Source of the DNA: GCA-2683825 sp965662355
Lineage (GTDB): Bacteria > Planctomycetota > UBA1135 > GCA-002686595
Direction of reading: 5' to 3'
DNA: 64,000 nt
NCBI GenBank assembly: GCA_965662355.1
Contig: CBFIHP010000004.1
Coordinates: 248,001-312,000 of the forward strand
Each line of letters opens with the position of its first letter. The first letter of the stretch is position 1. A model generated the notes under the pieces. It was not told the origin of the DNA. It was given only the letters and a program-made list of their open reading frames with translations, and made no database searches. This document shows, one piece after another, positions 35,545 through 43,981 of the stretch. A program made the translations under genes and the position numbers.

Positions 35545-37032
35545 TCAGGAGTTCAGGCTGCGCGCCATCTCTTCGAAGACGTCGCGATACACGTGGCCAT
35601 GCACGAGCTCACCACGTGAGAGGAACGAATGCTGGTGTAGGGCCTCGAGGAGGAACTCCATCGCGGCGGGCAGTTCGTTGTCCGGAAGCGCTGCGGGGGC
35701 AGGCGCCAGATAACGCTGGGCCATGTCGGCGAGGGCCGGTATGGCCCCCAGCCGTTGCTGCAGCTCGGCATCGGACAGATCGTCTGCTAGATCGACGTGC
35801 TTGCCGCTGCCGAACCACGTGAGGATCGGTTGGAACGCGGAGGGCGTTTCCTCGGTCCCGGCCTGGGGCCGCTCGTCCTTGGGAACCTGCCTATCGAACA
35901 TGACCTGCACGGCACGCCCGATCAGGACCAGAGCGACCTTTTGCGGCCCCTCCTGTTCGCCCTCGTAGACGAGCTCGACCTTGCCGGTGATGGCCGCCAG
36001 GGCCGAGAAGACATCGGACAGACGTGCCGTGGTCGAGGGCTCGCCCAGAGACAACGCGCGGCGCTCGGCATTCGAGATGACGTTCTCGCGCAGAGAGATC
36101 GTCATCCGCGCACTGATACCCGAGTTCTGATCGACGTGCTCGGACTGACGCCCCTGGAACGCGGTCTCCTCGATCAATTCCTCGACGAAGCTCGGCAGAT
36201 GCACGGCGACCTCCCCGTCGCGTTCGCTCCAAGCCTCTTGGCGCGTGATCGCCAACGCGTCTTCGAGGGTACGCGGATAGTGCGTGAGGATCTGCGAGGA
36301 GATCCGATCCCGTAACGGGGTAATGATGTTCCCGCGATTCGTGTAGTCCTCGGGGTTGGCGGAAAACACCATCACGAGATCCAGGGGAAGGCGCACCGGG
36401 AAGCCTCGGATCTGAATGTCGCCTTCCTCCAGAATGTTCAAGAGGCCCACCTGAATCCGCGACTGCAGGTCGGGAAGTTCGTTGATCGCGAAAATACCTC
36501 GGTTCGTGCGCGGGATGATGCCGTAGTGAATGACGCGCGGATCATCGAGAGAGAGCTTCTGGGTCGCGGCCTTGATGGGATCGATATCCCCGATCAGGTC
36601 GGACACCGTCACGTCGGGCGTGGCCAGCTTCTCGCGATAGCGATCGGCCCTCGGGATCCAGCGGATCGGCAACGCGTCTCCTTCCGTTTCGATCCGCCGC
36701 CGCGTTTCCGAGGTCAAGGGCACGAACGGGTCCTCGTTCAGAGGCGAATCGAGAACCGCCGGCACGAATTCGTCCAGCAATCCCTCCAGCGCTCGCAAGA
36801 GCCGCGTCTTCGCCTGTCCCCGCAGGCCCAGGAGTATGAAGTCGTGCCGCGACAGGATCGCGTTGTACATCTGCGGCAAGACGGTGCGCTCGAAGCCGAT
36901 GACACCGGGGAAGGGATTCGATTTCTCCTTCAACCGAACGATCAAGTTGGCGCGCATCTCTTCGTGCACCGTGCGCGGGCGATAGGTGCTCTCCCTCAGG
37001 GCTCCAAGGGTCGACGGACGTTGTTGGCTCAT
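35545..37032 (-). CDS. MoxR-type AAA ATPase
   Basis: The protein is 495 residues. Walker A is GLRGQAKT (69-76) and Walker B is GIFAINELPDL with Asn184-Glu185 rather than Asp-Glu. The sensor 1 region is LVMVFSANPEDYT and the arginine-finger region is TPLRDRISSQILTHYP. This matches the magnesium-chelatase-like/MoxR branch, possibly the subgroup first annotated as sigma-54-like ATPases. It is the first gene of a two-gene operon with a VWA protein and diverges from a serine hydrolase across 65 bases. Confidence 0.9.
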   Translation of the reverse strand: MSQQRPSTLGALRESTYRPRTVHEEMRANLIVRLKEKSNPFPGVIGFERTVLPQMYNAILSRHDFILLGLRGQAKTRLLRALEGLLDEFVPAVLDSPLNEDPFVPLTSETRRRIETEGDALPIRWIPRADRYREKLATPDVTVSDLIGDIDPIKAATQKLSLDDPRVIHYGIIPRTNRGIFAINELPDLQSRIQVGLLNILEEGDIQIRGFPVRLPLDLVMVFSANPEDYTNRGNIITPLRDRISSQILTHYPRTLEDALAITRQEAWSERDGEVAVHLPSFVEELIEETAFQGRQSEHVDQNSGISARMTISLRENVISNAERRALSLGEPSTTARLSDVFSALAAITGKVELVYEGEQEGPQKVALVLIGRAVQVMFDRQVPKDERPQAGTEETPSAFQPILTWFGSGKHVDLADDLSDAELQQRLGAIPALADMAQRYLAPAPAALPDNELPAAMEFLLEALHQHSFLSRGELVHGHVYRDVFEEMARSLNS

Positions 37033-37097
37033 CGCAGTAGCTTATCCGGTGGTAGGATTCCTTCCCTCCCGTTTCCGAATCGCGCAATCCAGAGACA

Positions 37098-38174
37098 ATG
37101 CCGATGAAAGCCCCCGCTGCTTCCCTGTTGATGTCCCTTGCGCTGACCTGGAGCAGCGCGAGCGCACAATCGGAGCTCGAGCAGATCCGCGGCGAAGTCC
37201 AGGCCGCCCTGGAGTCCCCGGGAGCCGTCGGGCTCTCCATCGCCGTCGCCCGCGGAACCACGATGATCTTCGAAGAAGGGGCCGGCCTCGCCGAGGTGGA
37301 ACACGATGTCGAAGCCAACGCCCAGACCATGTTCCGCATCGGCTCCGTGACCAAGCAGTTCACCGCCGCGGCCATTGTGCGCTTCGCTGAAGAGGGCACG
37401 CTCGAAATCGACGAAGACTTCCGCGCATACCTACCCGACTATCCCGAAACAGAAGAGGTCATCACGGTCCGCCACCTCCTCACGCACACCTCGGGAATTC
37501 CCAGCTACACAGGCCTCGGACCGAGCTGGCAGGCAACGGTTGCCCACGAACTCGCCCACGAAGAACTCCTCTCCCTCTTCGAGCACCTAGCACTCGAGTT
37601 CTCACCGGGCACGAAGTGGAACTACAACAACTCCGGCTACTACCTCCTGGGAATGATCATCGAGGCCCAAAGCGGCCAAGACTATGGCACCCATCTCGCC
37701 GACACCCTCTTCCGACCCCTGGGACTTACGCGCACACGGAACGGCTCCAACGAAGCCATCATCAAGAACCGCGCCCAGGGTTACCGCCTGATCCAAGGCG
37801 TCCTCCACAACGACGGCCTGATCGGCATGAGCCAACCCGGCGCGGCGGGCGCCCTCCTATCGACTGCGGGAGACCTGGTGCGCTGGCAATTGGCCCTCGT
37901 CGGGAGAAAGGTGGTGGGGGCCGTGAGCTACGAGGAAATGACGACGCCTTTCCTCCTGCCCAGCAACCGGGACACTGGATATGGGTTCGGCCTCCAGTTG
38001 GGTGAGAGCCAGGGACACCAACGCGTGTCCCACGGCGGCGGTATCTTTGGGTTCAATTCGATCCTGGTGTATTACCCGGAGGCGGAGCTATCGATTGCGG
38101 TGATCTCGAATAGTGAGGATTACGACTCGTCTTCGCTCGAGCGTAGGTTGGCGGGGATCTTGTTGGGGGCGTAA
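37098..38174 (+). CDS. Secreted class-C beta-lactamase-family serine hydrolase
   Basis: The 358-residue protein has a signal peptide (SLLMSLALTWSSASAQ). The catalytic set is complete: Ser83-Val-Thr-Lys86 in IGSVTKQFTA, the Tyr176-Asn-Asn178 motif in KWNYNNSGYYLLG, and SHGGGIFGFNS near the C-terminus. LLTHTSGIPSYTG is typical of esterase and peptidase members of this family. The natural substrate could be an ester, D-amino peptide or peptidoglycan fragment. It is a single gene divergent from the MoxR operon. Confidence 0.92.
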   Translation: MPMKAPAASLLMSLALTWSSASAQSELEQIRGEVQAALESPGAVGLSIAVARGTTMIFEEGAGLAEVEHDVEANAQTMFRIGSVTKQFTAAAIVRFAEEGTLEIDEDFRAYLPDYPETEEVITVRHLLTHTSGIPSYTGLGPSWQATVAHELAHEELLSLFEHLALEFSPGTKWNYNNSGYYLLGMIIEAQSGQDYGTHLADTLFRPLGLTRTRNGSNEAIIKNRAQGYRLIQGVLHNDGLIGMSQPGAAGALLSTAGDLVRWQLALVGRKVVGAVSYEEMTTPFLLPSNRDTGYGFGLQLGESQGHQRVSHGGGIFGFNSILVYYPEAELSIAVISNSEDYDSSSLERRLAGILLGA

Positions 38175-38233
38175 CTGAGAGGGATGGGATCGGTCGGATT
38201 CCGACCCCAGCTGCCCCTCTAGAGGATGGCGCT

Positions 38234-39283
38234 TTGCGTCGATGTATCCTCGTGGCTCCGCGTTCCGCCCGCTCGATACTCCTTCCCGCACCCGCAAACC
38301 TCGTCTTTGGCGAGCCGGGAGAGGTGTTCGAGGAGGTTCGGGTACCGCTCTACCGCACCAATACTTGGGATCTTCCGATCGCCCTCGTCACGGTTCACGA
38401 CGGCCATCGGGTACCCGCCTGCGCCGAGAGTTTTGCCAGTGGGCTCGACCCCCGAGAGCTGGAGAGGAGCTTCACGCGCGAGCGCGATTGGGGGGCGGAC
38501 GCCATGGCCTCGACCGTGGCAGGCCTGCTGGGCCTACCGAGTTATCACCGAGTCACCACGGCGCGCGCTTTTCTCGACTGTGGCCGGCCTCGGGGATTCA
38601 GCGCGCAGCACGAGCGTGGATTGGACACGAAGGCTGTGCCCTACTCGATCGCGGGAAAGGTAACACCGCCCGATTTGCGGGATGGACTGCTCAAGGAGCG
38701 CTGTGCCTTTGGAGACGCTTTCGGAGGAGTGCTCGAACGCACGTTGGAGCGTTCCGGCCGCCGCGTGCTCGATAGCGGCGCGCTCTTTCTCGCCATCCAT
38801 ACGTACGACCGCCTCGACGCGAACAGAGAGCGCGCTCCTATCAGCCTCGTGTACCGGGCTCGCGGGAAGGAGCCCGTTCCCAAGCACACACATGGAGAGG
38901 CGCTGCGCGATACGAGTGATCCCGGACTGGTGAAACGGCTCGATCGCACCTTCCGAGAGCGCGGGATAGCGACCGTTCACAACGATCCGTACATGCTGCC
39001 GATGGGCGGACTGGAAATACCGGCGTTGAACTGGATGTTCGAGCGGGCACAGCAGGAGGAGCCTGGCCTGCGCCCCTGTCATCCACGACGCCGCCCCACG
39101 GCCCTCGTGATCGAGTACAGAAAAGACCTGCTGGTCGAGGGTTGGAGCACGGACGAGGGCTGGTTCCAGCCCCACGGCTCATGGAAGCGAAACGCGATCG
39201 TGCGGATCGCGAGGGCCACAGCTGGAGCGGTCCTCGAACACTTCGCCGAGATCGACCCCGAACGCTTCGGCGACGTGGCCTAG
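38234..39283 (+). CDS. N-formylglutamate-amidohydrolase-like protein
   Basis: The frame opens at a TTG and encodes 349 residues. VTVHDGHRVP, RERDWGADAM, RAFLDCGRPRGF and FLAIHTYDRLD line up in order with the metal- and substrate-binding blocks of the N-formylglutamate amidohydrolase family (HxG, DxxT/D, NRP and DxH type). IEYRKDLLVEG and GSWKRN near the C-terminus fit as well. Family members hydrolyse formylated or acylated amino acids. The individual motifs deviate from the consensus, so substrate is open. A GTG at 38252 is an alternative start. Confidence 0.6.
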   Translation: MRRCILVAPRSARSILLPAPANLVFGEPGEVFEEVRVPLYRTNTWDLPIALVTVHDGHRVPACAESFASGLDPRELERSFTRERDWGADAMASTVAGLLGLPSYHRVTTARAFLDCGRPRGFSAQHERGLDTKAVPYSIAGKVTPPDLRDGLLKERCAFGDAFGGVLERTLERSGRRVLDSGALFLAIHTYDRLDANRERAPISLVYRARGKEPVPKHTHGEALRDTSDPGLVKRLDRTFRERGIATVHNDPYMLPMGGLEIPALNWMFERAQQEEPGLRPCHPRRRPTALVIEYRKDLLVEGWSTDEGWFQPHGSWKRNAIVRIARATAGAVLEHFAEIDPERFGDVA

Positions 39284-39360
39284 GACTGTCCCGTGGCGCG
39301 TGGGTGCTCTTCCTGGTGTCTTGCGGGTTCCGAGCTCGGGGGCGTGTGCCGAGTAGGCCT

Positions 39361-40344
39361 CTACCCAATGGAGCCAGTGAGCTCGTTGACGTAGTGGACG
39401 ATGGCTCCGTCCAACCAGCGCTGCCAACCCAGGCCCTTTTGGGCGAGATAGCCGACATGGCCTCCGTGGGGTTCGAGGTGCAGGTGAACGAGGTTCGATA
39501 TCTCTACGCGCTCGAAGGCCTCAGGATGTACGAAGGGGTCGTCGGCGGCGGTGATGATGACGGTCGGAATGTGGACGTGTTTAAGGTGAGCCTGCGAGGA
39601 ACACCTCTGGTAGTAGTCGGCACCGTCCTCAAAGCCGGCTTCGGGGGCGGTGAAGAGATCGTCCAGTTCGCAGAGAGAGGCGAGGAAGGGAATATGGTAG
39701 GCGTGCTTCGTCTTGCCATCGCGCACGCGACGATGAATGGCGCGTCGGAGACGCCAGAGGAAGCGGCGTTCGTAGAGCCGGCTCAAGCCGGTGTGAATCA
39801 GCCTGGACGAGGTGGCGAGGTCGATGGGCGGATTGATGGACACGAGAGCATCGGGACGACCGGCTTCCTCCTTCGCAGCCAGGAGAAGGCCCGCGTTTCC
39901 GCTCAATGAAAAGCCAACGATGACATGGGTCAGATCGGGGGCCATTCGTCGCCCATCCCGGACGACCGCCGCGAGATCGAAGTAGCTGCCCGAGTGATAT
40001 GGACGCCAGGCCAGTCCGGCTCCGGCGCCACAACCACGATGATTGACGGCCCAGACTCCGTGCCCTCGAGCGCGAAGGGCTGCTGCAGTGCGACGGATGT
40101 AATCCGAGTCAGCGTCTCCGCTGAGCCCGTGGAAGAGGTACACGCAGACACCGCTTCGTCCTTCGCTCGTGTGGGCGAGCAGGCGTTCGCCGTCGTCGAG
40201 CTGGATCTCGCGCGGGGCGTAGCCACGGCCCCCGGAGATGCGCGGCGCGCGCGAGGGAAGGAGGTGACCCCAGAGGGTCTGGCCGTGCCCACCGACGACC
40301 CAGGGCGGGGGTTCGCACGGGGCCTCGTAGTGCCTCATCCACAT
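39361..40344 (-). CDS. YheT-family alpha/beta hydrolase
   Basis: Starts at 40344 or 40338 are both plausible; a longer frame to 40416 adds residues of no family character. The 327-residue product has PWVVGGHGQTLWGHL at its N-terminus, typical of the YheT/ABHD1-3 group, then LFHGLSGDADSDYIR. The nucleophile elbow is GFSLSGN, the acid is in ITAADDPFVHPEAF and the His is in PHGGHVGYL. These are esterases or acylglycerol lipases. It is convergent with the preceding gene and followed upstream by the serine hydrolase gene on the same strand after 145 bases. Confidence 0.9.
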   Translation of the reverse strand: MWMRHYEAPCEPPPWVVGGHGQTLWGHLLPSRAPRISGGRGYAPREIQLDDGERLLAHTSEGRSGVCVYLFHGLSGDADSDYIRRTAAALRARGHGVWAVNHRGCGAGAGLAWRPYHSGSYFDLAAVVRDGRRMAPDLTHVIVGFSLSGNAGLLLAAKEEAGRPDALVSINPPIDLATSSRLIHTGLSRLYERRFLWRLRRAIHRRVRDGKTKHAYHIPFLASLCELDDLFTAPEAGFEDGADYYQRCSSQAHLKHVHIPTVIITAADDPFVHPEAFERVEISNLVHLHLEPHGGHVGYLAQKGLGWQRWLDGAIVHYVNELTGSIG

Positions 40345-40489
40345 CGTTTTGACCAGGCTAGTCAAGGCGCCCCTTGGTCCCCAAGAACCAAAAGGCCTGG
40401 GAAACCAGCGGCGCATTGGGCACTAGTCGCGTCCAACCTCGACACGTACCGGAACCTCGCCCATGGCCCACCACCACCTAGCCGGACGG

Positions 40490-41941
40490 TCATTTCTTCG
40501 GGAATTGCCCCACGATCTCGGTGAGGAATTCGACCGGGTCGAAGCCTGGCTCCAGGATCCCGAGCCGCACGAGCACCAGGTGGCGGGCGCGGTCGATCCA
40601 GACGTATTGGCCATCGTGTCCCGCCGCGTACAGGATGCCGCCAAGCTCACCGGGCACGGGATTCCCGCGGACATCAACCAGATCTTCCTCGTCGAATCGC
40701 CATATCTGGGCACCACCGTAGCTACGGCCGTCGCTCGCGGGCGTCGCACTCGCCGCGAAGTCGACCCAGCCTGGTGGGAGAATTCGCACACCGTCGACCT
40801 TGCCGTCCTCGATGTAGAGCTGCCCAAAACGCGCCCAGTCGCGAGCCGAGGCCAGCATCAAGCTGCTGCCGACCCACGTGCCCGAGGGATCGACACTGAG
40901 GATCGCCGTCGACATGTGCAAGTGGGCGAAGAGCTCGCGTTGGGGAAAAGAGAGCTGCTCGTCGAGCGTGTCTCCCGCATGTCGGCGAACGATGCGGGCG
41001 AGGATGTTGGCGGTGCCGTCCGAGTAGTACCACGTGCTTCCGGGCGGGTGAGCCAAGGGCTTGGCCGCCGCGTAGGCAGCGAAGTCGTCCTCGATGAAGA
41101 GCATCTGCACACTGTCGGCCCACGGCAAGTCGTAGTTTGCGAAGAACTCGAGCCCGCTTTGCATACGAAGTAGATGCTCGAGCGTAATGGCTGCGCGCGG
41201 GTCACCCTCGGTGCTCCACTCGGGTACCGGAGCAGGCATGTCGACGCTCGACAATCGCCCAAGAGCGATCGAGCGCCCGATGAGCGCGGCCGTGACACTC
41301 TTCGTCATCGACCAACCCAAGATGGGCGTGAAGCGATCATAGCCCTCGCGATATCGCTCGGCGACAAGCATGCCCTCGACGATCAGGCAGGCCGCATGCG
41401 TTCCGTTCGAATTGCCCTCCGCATCGCGAAAGACGCGATCGAAAGCGGCTTCCACACCGGCGCGCACTTCCGTGGGCAAAGGAGCCAGTTCGGGGGAATC
41501 CCCCCTCGGCCAGAGCTCGGTGTCCGAAAGCGGTGGTACGAGATCGGGAATCGATCGAGGCAACGCGAGCGTGCCGTCCATCACGCGTGTGGCCCCGAGC
41601 CCCGCACGCCAGGTTGCATCTGCCTCGAACAATCCGAAGGCTCGCGCACGCACAAGCGGACGATCTTCCTCGATGACTTCCAGATGCAGGAAGCGCCCGA
41701 GCCCAAACGGCAAGCGCACACGCTCAGCCACGACGACCTCGATGGAGTCGCCCGTGCCGTATACCTGCGTGGCGCCCATCGTCGCCGTGTACCCAGCCGC
41801 GACCGGACCGAAACCGGCAAGGAACCACACAGCCGCGCTGACGAGTGCCAGGAGCAAGAGCCCCATCGCGAAGGCGCAACGCCGTAGCCAACGACGTTTC
41901 ACTTGGGCTGGAGGCCCTTCACCGACGGACGCCGGACTCAT
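40490..41941 (-). CDS. Membrane-anchored class-C beta-lactamase-family hydrolase
   Basis: The ATG at 41941 overlaps the cupin stop (ATGA), giving 483 residues. One membrane span near the N-terminus (FAMGLLLLALVSAAVWFLAGF) precedes a catalytic domain with GWSMTKSVTAALIG (Ser-x-x-Lys), STWYYSDGTANILA (Tyr-Ser-Asp variant of the second motif) and YAAGHDGQYVWID near the end. This pattern resembles 6-aminohexanoate-dimer hydrolase and EstB-like enzymes. It probably acts in the periplasm on amide or ester bonds. The upstream partner is a small cupin protein. Confidence 0.85.
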   Translation of the reverse strand: MSPASVGEGPPAQVKRRWLRRCAFAMGLLLLALVSAAVWFLAGFGPVAAGYTATMGATQVYGTGDSIEVVVAERVRLPFGLGRFLHLEVIEEDRPLVRARAFGLFEADATWRAGLGATRVMDGTLALPRSIPDLVPPLSDTELWPRGDSPELAPLPTEVRAGVEAAFDRVFRDAEGNSNGTHAACLIVEGMLVAERYREGYDRFTPILGWSMTKSVTAALIGRSIALGRLSSVDMPAPVPEWSTEGDPRAAITLEHLLRMQSGLEFFANYDLPWADSVQMLFIEDDFAAYAAAKPLAHPPGSTWYYSDGTANILARIVRRHAGDTLDEQLSFPQRELFAHLHMSTAILSVDPSGTWVGSSLMLASARDWARFGQLYIEDGKVDGVRILPPGWVDFAASATPASDGRSYGGAQIWRFDEEDLVDVRGNPVPGELGGILYAAGHDGQYVWIDRARHLVLVRLGILEPGFDPVEFLTEIVGQFPKK

Positions 41942-42300
41942 TTGTCGCGATGGACGGTATCGGGTGTGAAGGCGGGCAAGCAAATGGCCACGTACTCCGC
42001 ACCCTCGGGGCCGGGCGTGCTGTAGCGCACCCATTCGCCTGGTCTTGTGACGACGGCTTGCCCGGCGTGCACCTCGAAGCGACCGCCCTCGTGTTCGACG
42101 AGCAGCATGCCAGCCAACACGACCGTGATCTCTTCGAACTCAGGGCGCTGGCCGGGCTCGGCCCAACCGGTGGGCGACTTCATGCGCGCAACGCTGATGG
42201 TCTCATGGCCGGAGTTGACACGACCAACGTACTCTTCGATGCGTTTGGGCGGAGTACCGACGGCCGGCACGACAGTAGGGGCTTCGATTCGCTGGGGCAT
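41938..42300 (-). CDS. Small cupin-domain protein
   Basis: From the ATG at 42300 the protein is 120 residues. The single cupin barrel is shown by EFEEITVVLAGMLLVEHEGG and VHAGQAVVTRPGEWVRY; a metal-binding His set is only partly present. PQRIEAPTVVPAVGTPPKRIEEYVG precedes it. Such proteins bind small molecules or isomerise sugars; no substrate can be proposed. It starts 20 bases after the queF stop and overlaps the hydrolase start by four bases, so the three may be cotranscribed. Confidence 0.75.
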   Translation of the reverse strand: MPQRIEAPTVVPAVGTPPKRIEEYVGRVNSGHETISVARMKSPTGWAEPGQRPEFEEITVVLAGMLLVEHEGGRFEVHAGQAVVTRPGEWVRYSTPGPEGAEYVAICLPAFTPDTVHRDK

Positions 42301-42320
42301 GCCCCCGAATAGCACTTCCG

Positions 42321-43121
42321 CTAGGTCCGCTGCAAGCTTTTCCGTAGCGGGTGTATCGCCAGACCTCCGCGCAAGGCAAAGCGCGCGTCGAGTTCGACCC
42401 ACTCAGGGCGGCAGTAGCGATCCAGGTCCATGAACATGCGCTCGACGCAACTCTCGTGAAAGGCCTGCGTCGAACGGAAGGAAATCCAGTACCGCAAGAG
42501 CTTGTCGCGGGCGATGCGCGGCCCACGATACGTCAACGCCAGACTGGCCCAGTCCGGTTGGCGAGTCACTGGGCACAGGCTGCGAAAGAGATGGGTGGTC
42601 AGGGTTTCCTCGATCGAATCCCCCTCTGCGGCTCCCTCCAGGAGATCGGATCGAAGCGTGTAGTCCACATTCTCGAGCGTCTCGGTATCGATGCAGGTAC
42701 CAGGCATGCACCCGCGCGCGTGCTCGAGAGCCTTGCCCACGGGATGCAACAGGACCTCGACGTCACAGCCCGCACAACCCGAGAGATCGCGCACGATCCT
42801 GGCGCGAAAGTCCGCATCGCTACCGAAGCGATCCTGGTTCAACGAATGCAGATAGAGCTTCAACGACTTCGACTCGATCAGCATCTCGGACGTCGATGCA
42901 AAGCGAAATTCGCCCAGTGCAACGCAGGGCTTGCCCGAGCCGTCCAGCCACGAGAGCTCCGGCGCTTCCCAGCGATCCATTCCTATGAAGGGCGTCTCCG
43001 TTATTTCGAGACGCGCACGCGCCAGCGCCCGGGGAAGCGCCACGAGCACCTCGGGCGCATAGGACTCAGGAATCGCGGTTGGCTTACCTAGCGGCAGCTC
43101 GGGGGGCAGGGGGTCGTTCAA
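42321..43121 (-). CDS. queF: NADPH-dependent 7-cyano-7-deazaguanine reductase QueF
   Basis: The 266-residue length and layout match the long, two-half (YqcD/E. coli type) QueF. The signature ESKSLKLYLHSLNQ lies at 83-96, the catalytic Cys183 in SLCPVTRQPDW with Asp190, and the substrate-binding His222-Glu223 in AFHESCVERM. The enzyme reduces preQ0 to preQ1 in queuosine biosynthesis. No other queuosine genes are in the window. It heads a probable minus-strand run with the cupin and hydrolase genes. Confidence 0.96.
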   Translation of the reverse strand: MNDPLPPELPLGKPTAIPESYAPEVLVALPRALARARLEITETPFIGMDRWEAPELSWLDGSGKPCVALGEFRFASTSEMLIESKSLKLYLHSLNQDRFGSDADFRARIVRDLSGCAGCDVEVLLHPVGKALEHARGCMPGTCIDTETLENVDYTLRSDLLEGAAEGDSIEETLTTHLFRSLCPVTRQPDWASLALTYRGPRIARDKLLRYWISFRSTQAFHESCVERMFMDLDRYCRPEWVELDARFALRGGLAIHPLRKSLQRT

Positions 43122-43199
43122 GGGACGGATCAGGGTACCGCTGGAGCGACGTGCTTTCGAATCCGGAGCCGGATCCCGATCTCTATTGCGCCTTGTTCA

Positions 43200-43565
43200 C
43201 TACGGGCAGCACCCGGAATGGCCCGCCCGACGAATCGCTCGATAGGCCTCCGCCGTCCGTTGCCCTTCGAGCGACTCACCGGGCAGAGGCTGCGTCCCGT
43301 GAAACAGGATCTCTTGAATACGCTGGCGGATTGCCAGTGACTCTTCGTTCAAGCGGATCGCTGCCCGCCGGGCCCGAAACGTATCGAGCCCCAGTCGCTC
43401 GCCCAGTTTGCCGTAGTAGTCGGTTTCGAGCGCATCGAAGGCGGCACAGCCTTTCTCGGCTTCGTCCTGTTCGGCCAGGAGTTCCCAGGTCGCCTGGCGT
43501 GCACAGCGAAGCAATCGCGGGTTCCATTGGCGGGCGTCGACCTCGCTGATGCCTCTTGTCGTCAT
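43200..43565 (-). CDS. Hypothetical helical protein
   Basis: An ATG at 43565 gives 121 residues, though the frame is open further upstream to 43958. The translation is helix-rich and protein-like (WELLAEQDEAEKGCAAFDAL, YYGKLGERLGLDTFRARR, LNEESLAIRQRIQEILF). I recognise no family. It ends 78 bases before the queF start and lies on the same strand. The choice of start is uncertain, and the longer version would collide with the small plus-strand frame at 43732. Confidence 0.5.
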   Translation of the reverse strand: MTTRGISEVDARQWNPRLLRCARQATWELLAEQDEAEKGCAAFDALETDYYGKLGERLGLDTFRARRAAIRLNEESLAIRQRIQEILFHGTQPLPGESLEGQRTAEAYRAIRRAGHSGCCP

Positions 43566-43731
43566 GGCTCTTCGGCGGGTTCGGATCGTGCGCGTCATGT
43601 GCACGATGAAGCGCGCGACGACCCGGCGCTCGGGAAGAAAGAGCGCCCGGTCCCTTTGGTGAGCCAGGACCCAATCACCAAGTGCGGAGTCTTCGGATGC
43701 CTGGCCGGTCCTGTCGAACCGCGCGGAGCTC

Positions 43732-43968
43732 ATGAAGGGATTGATTTCGACCAACATCCGTGGAACGTCAAGGAAGAGGAAGAGGGGCCGGCCGTCCAAG
43801 AACCCTGCCGACGACCGACCCCGATGGGAAGAGGAACAAGATGTCACTCTCGCCCAGGCGAGAGAGTTGCGTCGCATGTGTAGTGGCACCGCCTTTGGGA
43901 AGCGCGTGCGCAACCCACCGGTTTTTTTTTCAGGAGCCTCGGACGTAAGAAACCGCATGTTGGGTTAG
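43732..43968 (+). CDS. Possible small basic protein with AT-hook-like motif
   Basis: This 78-residue frame has GGAG four bases before its ATG and contains SRKRKRGRPSKNPADD, matching the AT-hook core RGRP in a basic context, then an amphipathic stretch (RWEEEQDVTLAQARELRRM). Its last 25 codons overlap a hairpin and T-run, which argues against it being a simple gene. The opposite strand is also open here. I treat it as a candidate only. Confidence 0.28.
   Translation: MKGLISTNIRGTSRKRKRGRPSKNPADDRPRWEEEQDVTLAQARELRRMCSGTAFGKRVRNPPVFFSGASDVRNRMLG
43897..43930 (+). terminator. Hairpin followed by nine T residues
   Basis: GGG-AA-GCGC-GT-GCGC-AA-CCC (43897-43916) forms a symmetric stem with an AA/AA internal loop and a two-base apex gap, followed five bases later by nine T residues (43922-43930). 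It reads as a plus-strand terminator, but no firm plus-strand gene precedes it. The following membrane-protein gene starts 50 bases on. Confidence 0.4.
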
Positions 43969-43981
43969 AACGGATGGAGCC

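Larger units (their letters stand above)
43566..43981. other. Intergenic region with uncertain small frames
   Basis: This 416-base stretch may hold an upstream extension of the minus-strand hypothetical gene or a small plus-strand frame (43732-43968). It also has a hairpin followed by nine T residues at 43897-43930. Confidence 0.4.
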
